NCBI RefSeq assembly: GCF_020176955.2
Contig: NZ_JAIUCZ020000013.1
Location: forward strand, 62,001-126,000
From: Nocardia sp. alder85J
Lineage (GTDB): Bacteria; Actinomycetota; Actinomycetes; Mycobacteriales; Mycobacteriaceae
DNA: 64,000 nt
Direction: 5' to 3'
Position 1 is the first letter of the stretch. Each line of letters begins with the position of its first letter. The notes under the pieces were generated by a model that searched no databases, was not told the DNA's origin, and saw only the letters and a list, made by a program, of their open reading frames with translations. Positions 57,507 to 64,000 of the stretch are shown piece after piece. The position numbers were made by a program, and so were the translations under genes.

Positions 57507-58529
57507 ACCACCGCGTACATGAAGTTGACCGACGCCAAGGTGGGCACCCGGGCAGCGGCGTCGTTGACCGGGCTGGTGCGTTCGACCGCGATCCGCCGCG
57601 ACAAGGCCGCCACCGCACCCACGCCCCCGGTGCCGATGGGGCAGGCGCCGGAGCCGGTGAACAAGCTCACTGCGTGTGAGCGTCGCCGAATCCTGGACAC
57701 TCTCAACAGTTCCCGGTTCGTCGACTCGGCGCCCTTGCAGATATATGCCCAGCTGCTCGACGAGGGCACCTACCTGTGTCCGGTGTCCACGATGTATCGG
57801 GTGCTGCGCGAAAACCGGCAGGTCAGCGAACGACGGCGCGTGGCGCGGCACCCGGCGAAGGTGTGTCCCGAGCTCGTCGCGACCGCACCTCGGCAGGTGT
57901 ATTCGTGGGACATCACCAAGCTCGCCGGCCCGATCAAGGGCCAATACTTCGACGCCTGCGTGATGATCGACATCTACTCTCGCTATATCGCCGGCGTCCA
58001 CGTGCACACCCACGAATCTGGACTCCTGGCAACGGAATTGATGCTCGAGATCCTCGGTGTCCACGGCATCCCGCAGGTCGTGCACGCGGACCGGGGCACC
58101 TCGATGACCTCCAAAACCGTGGCCACGTTACTGGCCGACCTCGAGGTCACCCGCTCGCATTCACGACCACGAGTGTCCAATGACAACCCGTTTTCCGAAG
58201 CGCTGTTCAAAACCCTGAAATACGGGCCGGAATTCCCTGAACGCTTCAGATCACTCACCGAGGCAAGACAATTCATGGACTCCTTCACCGGGTGGTACAA
58301 CCACGAACATCGTCACACCGGCATCGGCTTGCACACACCCGCCGACGTCCACTACGGGCTCGCCACCGGCAAAGCCGAGGACCGGCGCGGCGTCCTCGAC
58401 GCCGCCCGCGCACGGCACCCCCACCGGTTCGGCACTACGACGCCACCGAAGATCCTCGCGCTACCCGACACCGTCTGGATCAACCGACCCGCCGACGACA
58501 CCCAGCAGACCGATACCACAGCCGCATAG
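57504..58529 (+). CDS. IS3-family transposase OrfB (integrase core)
   Basis: This is a 341-residue DDE recombinase. The HTH_21 region is SRFVDSAPLQIYAQLLDEGTYLCPVSTMYRVLREN. The rve core has Asp in YSWDITKLAGP, Asp in VVHADRGTSM and Glu in NDNPFSEALFKTLKY, then FTGWYNHEHRHTGIG. TTG 57504 overlaps the OrfA stop; ATG 57519 is an alternative, and in intact elements OrfAB forms by frameshift. The reading frame is intact, but OrfA is not, so transposition in cis is unlikely. Confidence 0.9.
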   Translation: MTTAYMKLTDAKVGTRAAASLTGLVRSTAIRRDKAATAPTPPVPMGQAPEPVNKLTACERRRILDTLNSSRFVDSAPLQIYAQLLDEGTYLCPVSTMYRVLRENRQVSERRRVARHPAKVCPELVATAPRQVYSWDITKLAGPIKGQYFDACVMIDIYSRYIAGVHVHTHESGLLATELMLEILGVHGIPQVVHADRGTSMTSKTVATLLADLEVTRSHSRPRVSNDNPFSEALFKTLKYGPEFPERFRSLTEARQFMDSFTGWYNHEHRHTGIGLHTPADVHYGLATGKAEDRRGVLDAARARHPHRFGTTTPPKILALPDTVWINRPADDTQQTDTTAA

Positions 58530-58605
58530 CACACCCACTGGTCTCATTCAACTTGAAAAATTCCGCCGAGCCGACCTCCGAGCAAAGGACTCCGGAACGG
58601 CCGGT

Positions 58606-59517
58606 CGTGTGGAGAATTCCCAGATCGGGGTGTTCCTCGCCTACGCCGGGCGTTCGGGCCGGGCCTTGATCGACAGGGAGCTCTATCTGCCCGAGTCGTG
58701 GATCGGTGATCCTGATCGCTGCACCGAAGCTGGCATTCCTGAAAGTTGTTGCCGCTCAGGTCTTCTGACGAAGCCCAGGCTCGCAGAGATGATGATCGCC
58801 CGCACCCTGGACGCTGGAGTGGCCGCCGGGTGGGTGGCCGCGGATGCCGCCTACGGCCGCGACGGCCGGTTCCGGGCATTCTGCGAGACCCGCCGCTTGT
58901 CCGATGTTCTCGAGGTGCCCGTCCGGCACACCGTGGCCGATCTCGACGGCCGCCGCCGCGTCGACACCCTCGTTGCCCGGGCACCCGCACACGCATGGCA
59001 CCGAGTCTCGGCAGGACCGGGTGAACGCGGCGAACGCGCATACCGACTGGGCGTGGGCCACCCTCCCCACCGTCGGTGACGTCCCCGCCGGATACAGCAG
59101 AACCCTGCTCGCCCGCCGATCCCTCGACAACCCCGCCGATATCGCTTACTACCTGTGCTTTCACCCCGCCACGATCGCGCGGGACCAGGTCGTCGCCGTC
59201 GCCGGCGCCAGCTGGGCGGTCGAGGAATGCTTCCAGGCCGCCAAAGACCAATGCGGCCTCGACCACTACCAAGTCCGGAAATGGTATCCCTGGTACCGGC
59301 ACATCACCTTGGCCATGCTCGCCCACGCCTTCCTCGCCGTCACCGACCCAAAAGCCCACGCGGGCTGGGCCGGATCACAGTCGCCGACATCCGCCGTCTC
59401 CTGGCGATAGTGCTCCACCCCACCCGCACCCGCACCCACGCACTCGCCGCCTGCCACTGGCGCCGACGCCACCGAGCCCACGCCCGCAACCTCCGCCGCC
59501 AACCAGAACGATTATGA
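58606..59517 (+). pseudogene. IS701-type transposase remnant
   Basis: The N-terminus is missing; the readable sequence starts VENSQIGVFLAYAGRSGRAL next to the IS3 right end. It continues through ADAAYGRDGRFRAFCETRRL, then shifts frame near 59030 to AHTDWAWATLPTVGDVPAGY and SWAVEECFQAAKDQCGLDHY. It shifts again near 59340 to TVADIRRLLAIVLHPTR with the typical Arg-rich end (HWRRRHRAHARNLRRQPERL). At least two frameshifts and a 5' truncation make it inactive. Confidence 0.82.
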
Positions 59518-59968
59518 GACAACGAAATACAACTGTCGTGCTGGCTAGCCGCGACCCCGCCGCAGCCCCGGCAACGTCCTCGACAGCTTGGAGCGGCCGT
59601 CACGTCGCGAGCGATCTGCTCCACGGTGATGGCCGAAGGGAACAGACAGAAGCCCCACGCGGGCCCGCCGCGCCGGCCGATGGCCGCGGGCCGGGCCAAA
59701 CATGTCGAGAAATGCCCGCTACCGGTACTTCGAGTGTTCGGAATTCCGTTTTCTGAACGCCGTGATGAGGTTCGTCCCGGCGGCGCGGTTATGCAGAACG
59801 GCCCCGCGCGGTGCGCGCGGGTGCGTCGGTCAGGTGCAGCGCGTACAAGAGATCGTGGTCGGGGGGCGGCTGGTGGGCGGCCACTTGGATGCCGGCGATC
59901 CAGGTGTCGGCGAAGCGGTGGCAGACGGGCAGCCGGATTCCTGCCCGCGCCGTCGCTGACTCCGGCGC
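59518..59968. other. Non-coding debris between IS701 and IS630 remnants
   Basis: About 450 bases with no recognisable gene. A short minus-strand frame near 59830-59960 reads RLPVCHRFADTWIAGIQVAA but I cannot assign it. It is likely the end of a chromosomal gene cut by transposons. Confidence 0.45.
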
Positions 59969-60993
59969 CTACCCGTTGACGTTGGTTGGATAATCCGGTC
60001 GCTGGATCTTCGAGCCGACAGCGAAGTCGCGGATCGGCCGGGCGTGCTGGTTGCGCCACCGGATGTAGTCACCGATCGCCGCGTCCTGCGCAGTGCGGGT
60101 GCGGTGGTCGGTGCCGTTGAGGGCGACGTACCGTAGCGCGGCGAACTCGCACTCGATACGGTTCGACCACGACGAATACGTCGGTAGGAACACCAAACTC
60201 GCCCTCGTCGCCTATGCACCGTTCGCGCACTTCGCGACGCTTGTGGACCGAGTAGTTGTCCAGGATCGAGTAGAGGCGTTCACCTGGTCGGCGTGCCCGC
60301 AACGATTGCAGGAACGCCAGGAACTCGATCGCCCGCTTGCGATCTGTGACCCGGTGCTACAGCTGACCGGTCCGCAGGTCCAGGCACCGAACATATGCCG
60401 AATCCTGCCGTACCGATTGTAGTTGGCGCGCAACCGTTTCGGCCGACCGGCCTGCTGCCGGCCGCGGCCTGGCGCGAGGCATCGGATTCAGCGGCCCGAA
60501 CTCGTCGACACAGACCACGCGCCCGCGAGCCGGCGGGTGGTCGTAGCGATCCAGGACCCGGGTCATCTTCTCCACGAACTTCAGGTCGTTGCCGGCCTTC
60601 CAGGTCTTCGTGGCCTGCCACGACACCCCGCCGGCGGCCAGAATCCGGCGTAGCGTCTCCCGGCTGATATCCGCGATCCCGTTGCCCCGCAACACTTCTA
60701 CCAGTTTCGACAGGCTCCACGCCGAGAACGGCCAGCCCAGGTCCAGGGGACAGCACCGAGCGATCCGACAGATCCGGTCACGCGTCGCTCGACGGTCTTC
60801 GCCGGCCTGCCCCCGCTCCATTTTGGGCCCACAGCGTCCATGCCTTCTCGTTGAAGTCGTAGATCACTTGCCGCACATATGATTCCGACACCTGTATCAG
60901 CCTCGCGATCAACGGCACCGGCTGCTTGCTACGCCGCGCAGCCTGCGCGAGCTTGCGGCCTGTCAGTATAAAATTGACGGAGATGCTTGACAC
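59969..60993 (-). pseudogene. IS630-family transposase, broken into several frames
   Basis: Reading from 60993 downward: an HTH region (LAQAARRSKQPVPLIARLIQ, QVIYDFNEKAWTLW). Then, in another frame, LGWPFSAWSLSKLVEVLRGN and ISRETLRRILAAGGVSWQAT with the first catalytic Asp in VVCVDEFGPLN. Then in a third frame the second Asp in YSILDNYSVHKRREV. Finally the Glu-containing end SSWSNRIECEFAALRYVALNG and IRWRNQHARP. All three DDE motifs are still readable but not in one frame. Confidence 0.85.
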
Positions 60994-61009
60994 TCAGATC
61001 CCTTGAGCC

Positions 61010-61515
61010 GTAATGAGATTCGGGTGAGTGAGCCTGTCATCGACCGCGAGGTGCGTCGGCGGGTGCGGGGTTCGGCGCCCTTGGACTTCATCCGGGCGCA
61101 GCGGCCCGCCAGGTCGAGGTCCTGGATGTTGAGCTGAAGCAGTTCCTCTGTGCGAGCGCAGGTTTCATACAGCATCCGCCACAGGGTCTTTTCCCCGAGA
61201 CGGATGTCGCGGCGGGAGATGAGCCGGTCGATCGCGGTCCGCGAGCGCACCGGTGTCTCGGAGTCCGGCGGAGTCGATCGCGCGGCCGAAGTCGGGACCT
61301 GCGGGGCATCCCAGTCTTGCTCGCGACACCAGAACAGCCATTTCGCGACCGCGGCGCGCGTTCCCGGTGTTGACCGCCGCTCGGCCTCACAGGGATTCGA
61401 GGGCTGTGCCGATCTCGATGTCGGAGACCGAGCCCGGGGCCCGGCTGGGCCGGGCAGTTCGTCGGGACCGCGGCCGTCGACCTGGTCGACGGTCTTGACG
61501 ACCGCGATGCCGTAG
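61010..61515 (-). pseudogene. Tyrosine recombinase (site-specific integrase) remnant
   Basis: In one frame the sequence reads RSRTAIDRLISRRDIRLGEK and TLWRMLYETCARTEELLQLN, then IQDLDLAGRCARMKSKGA. This is the start of the catalytic domain, with the first active-site Arg in the ARTEELL box. The preceding core-binding part is in other frames (AVAKWLFWCREQDWDAPQVP). The rest of the catalytic domain, including the tyrosine, is absent. Confidence 0.7.
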
Positions 61516-61538
61516 GCGCGCGGCGGTATGGATCCAGG

Positions 61539-62062
61539 TCACGGTCGCCGCCATTGCCCACCTCCTCGCCGATAGTCCGGATCCGACAGGTAGCGGGCGG
61601 CGTAGACGGTGCGCCGCAGGGACCCGTACTCCTCGAGGGCGGTGGCGAGGGTGTTCCGCCGCCCGGCGGCGGACAGCTTGCCGACCAGCAGCGAGGCGGT
61701 GGCGTGCCCAAACTTCAGCGAACCCGCCATCCGCAGTAGATCGTCGCAATGCTCGGCGATCAGCTCGAGGTTGGCCCGCCGCGTCATCAGCGGTCCGGCA
61801 TGCGGGAACCGGGCCTCGGTCTCGCGGCGGGGTCCGGGCCGGTAGAGGGTGATCCGGCCCAGGTCCCGGATCCGGGGCGAGGGTTGCATACCGAGCAGGT
61901 CGAACAGCCCGAAGTTGACCAAGGTCACGCCGTGGGTATCTGTCGCGTGTTCGGTGATCGGCAGATCCGTTGCGTTGCCGAGAATTTCATCCAGCACGTA
62001 GTGCGCTTCCCGTTTCGTCGCGACGATGATCTTCGTGCCGTAGGTGGCGTGCATCTTGACAT
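61539..62062 (-). pseudogene. Tn3-family transposase C-terminal remnant
   Basis: The readable part contains VATKREAHYVLDEILGNATD, LPITEHATDTHGVTLVNFGL, FDLLGMQPSPRIRDLG, FPHAGPLMTRRANLELIAEHCDDLLR and SLKFGHATASLLVGKLSAAG. It ends at YAARYLSDPDYRRGG, after which the frame is lost. This is the DDE part of a Tn3 transposase (TnpA, normally about 1000 residues). N-terminal two thirds and the C-terminal tail are missing. Confidence 0.85.
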
Positions 62063-62064
62063 AC

Positions 62065-62090
62065 GAGACTACTAACGCGAGAGTAGTCTC
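62065..62090. promoter_or_regulatory. PadR operator abutting the start codon
   Basis: GAGACTACT-N8-AGTAGTCTC is a perfect 9-bp inverted repeat ending on the base before ATG 62091. TTGACA at 62056-62061 just precedes it. A repressor here would block either promoter clearance or the start of a leaderless mRNA. Confidence 0.72.
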
Positions 62091-62639
62091 ATGAGTGTCA
62101 GTAGATTGTTCGTCCTGAGCACGCTTGCGGAGCGTGGGCCGATGCACGGGCATCAGATGCGCTTACAGGTCGCCGAGGACCGAGCGGAGAGCTGGACCGA
62201 TATCAAGCCCGGAGCGATGTATGGGGTTTTGACTCGCCTGGTACGTGAGGGCCTGGTCGAGGAGATGCGTACCGAACGGCAGGGCAACTACCCCGAGCGC
62301 ACGATCTACCGGATCACCCCCGAGGGCCGGCGCGCACTGGAGACCCTGCACGATCAGATGCTCCGGACCGTGGTGGTGGCCACCGATCCGTTCGACCTCG
62401 CGTTGGCGCACAGCGGCACGGTGCCCGAGGACATCCTCCAGGAAATCACCCGTGCGCGGCTGCTCGAACTCAATGCTTCGCTGGCCACTGCCGAAAGCCG
62501 GTTGGCCGGTGCGCGGCCTTGGTTGAGCACGGCCGAGAAATTGGTGGCCGAGCATCAGATCGCGCGGCTGCGCACCGAAATCGCCTGGCACGAGCAATTG
62601 CGCGACAACGTCGCGAAGATCGCACACGAAGGAGCCTGA
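62091..62639 (+). CDS. PadR-family transcriptional regulator
   Basis: This 182-residue protein has the winged helix RLFVLSTLAERGPMHGHQMRLQVAEDRAESWTDIKPGAMYGVLTRLVREGLVE and a C-terminal helical dimerisation domain (AEHQIARLRTEIAWHEQLRDN). There is no Shine-Dalgarno; the start codon touches the operator-like dyad. It heads an operon with an NmrA-like reductase, an NTF2-like protein and a lipoprotein, which it probably represses together with itself. Confidence 0.92.
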   Translation: MSVSRLFVLSTLAERGPMHGHQMRLQVAEDRAESWTDIKPGAMYGVLTRLVREGLVEEMRTERQGNYPERTIYRITPEGRRALETLHDQMLRTVVVATDPFDLALAHSGTVPEDILQEITRARLLELNASLATAESRLAGARPWLSTAEKLVAEHQIARLRTEIAWHEQLRDNVAKIAHEGA

Positions 62640-62640
62640 C

Positions 62641-63507
62641 ATGTCGGTATTGGTTACCGGTGCCACCGGGACTGTCGGCCGATTGGTCGTCGCGCGGCTG
62701 GCCCGGTCCGGGCTCGCGGTCAAGGCCGTGGCCCGCCGTCCCGGCCGTGTCGAATTCCCCAGCGGTGTCACCCCGGTTGCGGCCGATCTCGACGACCGGG
62801 GTGCGGTGCGTGCCGCGCTCGCCGAGGTGGATCGGGTGTTCCTGCTGACGACCGGTCCGCAGGGGCCGCGGCAGGACCGCATCGTTGCCGAGGCAGCCGC
62901 ACTGGCCGGCGTCGATTATGTGGTCAAGCTGTCGGTCCTGGGCATCAGTGAAGGCGCGGACGATCCGATCACCCGGTGGCATCGGAAAGGTGAGGAGGCC
63001 GTGGAGGAGTCGGGACTCGCGCACTCGTTCCTGCGCGCCGGGGGCTTCATGAGCAACACCCTCGCCTGGGCATCGGCGATCGCCGGATACGGCACGGTGG
63101 AAACACCTTTCGCCGATCTGCCGTTCGCGGCGATCGCACCGGAGGACATCGCGGACGTCGCCGCGGCCCTGCTGACCGGACGGCCGAGCGGTGGCACGAA
63201 CTATGCGCTGGCCGGGCCGGAAACGATCACCCCGCGCGAGCAGGCCGCCGTGCTGGCCGGCCTGCTCGACACCGCTGTTCGCGTGGTCGACCTCGACCCA
63301 GGCCGGGCTCAGGAACGGATGGTCGGCTACGGCATGCCACCGGAAACCGCTGCCGCCGTCCTCGCAACCCTCGCAGGTCCCGCGCACGGGTACGGCCGGA
63401 CCCCGACGACAGACGTGGAATCGGTGACCGGGAAGCCTGCCACCACGTTCCGCGAATGGGCGGCAGCGCACATCGCCGAATTCCACGACCCTGCCCCGGC
63501 CTGGTAG
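62641..63507 (+). CDS. NmrA-like NAD(P)-binding protein (atypical SDR, QOR2-like)
   Basis: This 288-residue Rossmann protein starts one base after the PadR stop. The cofactor motif is MSVLVTGATGTVGRLVVARL; later motifs are YVVKLSVLGISEGADDPITRWHRKGEEAVEESGLAHSFLRAGGFMSN, typical of NmrA/quinone-oxidoreductase-2-type enzymes that sense or reduce quinones. Lack of a clear YxxxK triad supports an atypical SDR. Confidence 0.92.
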   Translation: MSVLVTGATGTVGRLVVARLARSGLAVKAVARRPGRVEFPSGVTPVAADLDDRGAVRAALAEVDRVFLLTTGPQGPRQDRIVAEAAALAGVDYVVKLSVLGISEGADDPITRWHRKGEEAVEESGLAHSFLRAGGFMSNTLAWASAIAGYGTVETPFADLPFAAIAPEDIADVAAALLTGRPSGGTNYALAGPETITPREQAAVLAGLLDTAVRVVDLDPGRAQERMVGYGMPPETAAAVLATLAGPAHGYGRTPTTDVESVTGKPATTFREWAAAHIAEFHDPAPAW

Positions 63508-63528
63508 CCGAGATCAAGGAGTAATCCG

Positions 63529-63933
63529 ATGACCACCCTCGTGCCGTCCGACGACGAAACCCGGATCCGCGCCCTGTATCAGCGCATGCTCGACAGCTGG
63601 CAGGATGCCGCCGCCTACGCCGAATGCTTCGCTCCCGACGCCGAGTACATCATCGCCGATGGCATGCTCGAACGCGGCCGGCAGGAAATTATCGACGGCC
63701 ACAAGTTCATCTTCTCCACATGGGCTCGCAACAGTCGGCTCGAAGGACGGATCGACCGAATCCGGTTCCTGACACCAGCCGTCGCGATTCTCACCGCGTA
63801 TGGCCGGATCGCCTACCTCGACCACCGCTTGAGCGATGAGAATGAGCCCACCATCTACACCCTGACCGCGCAGAAAGCCGACGACGACTGGATCTTCGTC
63901 GCCTACCAGAACACTCCGATCGGTGGCCGTTGA
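63529..63933 (+). CDS. SnoaL/NTF2-like protein (SgcJ/EcaC type)
   Basis: This 134-residue cone-shaped NTF2-like fold has RALYQRMLDSWQDAAAYAECFAPDAEYIIADG and late YTLTAQKADDDWIFVAYQNTPI, as in SgcJ/EcaC family proteins. AAGGAG lies about six bases upstream of ATG 63529. It is probably an enzyme or ligand carrier acting with the NmrA-like protein. Confidence 0.9.
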   Translation: MTTLVPSDDETRIRALYQRMLDSWQDAAAYAECFAPDAEYIIADGMLERGRQEIIDGHKFIFSTWARNSRLEGRIDRIRFLTPAVAILTAYGRIAYLDHRLSDENEPTIYTLTAQKADDDWIFVAYQNTPIGGR

Positions 63934-64000
63934 TGCGCCGCACCTTGCTCGCATTCGCGGTCCTCGTCCCGCTCGGTCTGACCGGATGCGCCGATCACGC
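63933..64000 (+). CDS. Lipoprotein, N-terminus only (runs off window)
   Basis: ATG 63933 overlaps the preceding stop by one base (TGATG). The visible residues MRRTLLAFAVLVPLGLTGCA form a lipoprotein signal with lipobox LTGC. The rest of the gene is outside the window, so nothing more can be said. Confidence 0.8.
   Translation, partial: MRRTLLAFAVLVPLGLTGCADH

Larger units (their letters stand above)
55475..58556 (+). mobile_element. IS3-family element interrupted by an IS110 element
   Basis: Left end near 55475 (TGACCACCAGAATGAGGACC) and right end near 58540-58556 (GGTCTCATTCAACTTGA) share the inverted core GAATGAG-ACC. Inside are OrfA (split) and OrfB. The IS110 insertion at 55850-57442 separates OrfA into two parts that join in frame when it is removed. 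Exact ends and target duplication are not certain because the right side abuts another transposase remnant. Confidence 0.75.

Noticed and set aside
1..64000. CRISPR arrays, tRNA or rRNA genes
   Set aside because: No regularly spaced direct repeats with unique spacers and no tRNA-like cloverleaf or rRNA sequence was found on either strand by eye.

Overview
The window is high-GC actinobacterial DNA. It most likely comes from a Nocardia chromosome or a close mycolic-acid relative. The evidence is the C-terminal end of a type I fatty acid synthase followed by acpS, a salicylate synthase/salicyl-AMP ligase pair behind two IdeR-type iron boxes, an Lsr2 nucleoid protein, several F420/flavin-family oxidoreductases, a TIGR00027-type methyltransferase and a conservon fragment. 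Many starts are GTG, several look leaderless, and ATGA/GTGA overlaps are common. I saw no rRNA, tRNA or CRISPR array.

Layout. 1-7.5 kb holds core genes: FAS-I end, acpS, a TetR regulator, a repeat-bearing membrane protein, bcp peroxiredoxin, a DUF3618 protein, an Excalibur protein, and a pirin/MarR divergent pair. 7.5-16.6 kb holds a MarR/cupin pair, an ECF sigma factor operon (sigma, membrane-anchored Rieske protein, cupredoxin lipoprotein, Tat metallophosphoesterase), an amidohydrolase/NuoF-like/ferredoxin operon, a TetR regulator and an XdhC-type protein. 16.6-38.3 kb is a long run of small regulator-plus-enzyme modules (RHH, MerR, TetR, LysR, HxlR, PadR, XRE families), many divergent with visible operators. 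38.4-41.3 kb is decayed: a cytochrome P450/flavin monooxygenase fusion remnant, a lone lsr2 and half an AsnC-type regulator. 41.5-47.2 kb is one operon for uptake and hydrolysis of a cyclic amide (ABC transporter, GntR, hydantoinase/dihydropyrimidinase). 47.2-54.2 kb has the iron-regulated salicylate genes, a kinase-WD40 remnant, a PadR/DUF1048 operon and an amino acid permease. 54.2-62.1 kb starts with a conservon fragment and becomes a transposon graveyard: an IS3-type element interrupted by an IS110 element, then broken IS701, IS630, tyrosine recombinase and Tn3 sequences. 62.1-64 kb opens a new PadR-led operon that runs off the window.

The most striking observations are these. (i) The IS110 element interrupts a reconstructable target. 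Its left non-coding end carries a 9-base copy of the target flank and an 8-base copy of its own right terminus, in the order expected of target and donor guides of an IS110 bridge RNA. (ii) The ECF operon has a Rieske protein with a long cytoplasmic N-terminus in the place of an anti-sigma factor, and a bipartite motif repeated before both of its transcription units. (iii) Many regulators sit next to paired, helically phased operators. One of them is a TetR protein with an extra C-terminal recombinase-type helix-turn-helix. Functions are read from motifs and context only; no database search was possible.
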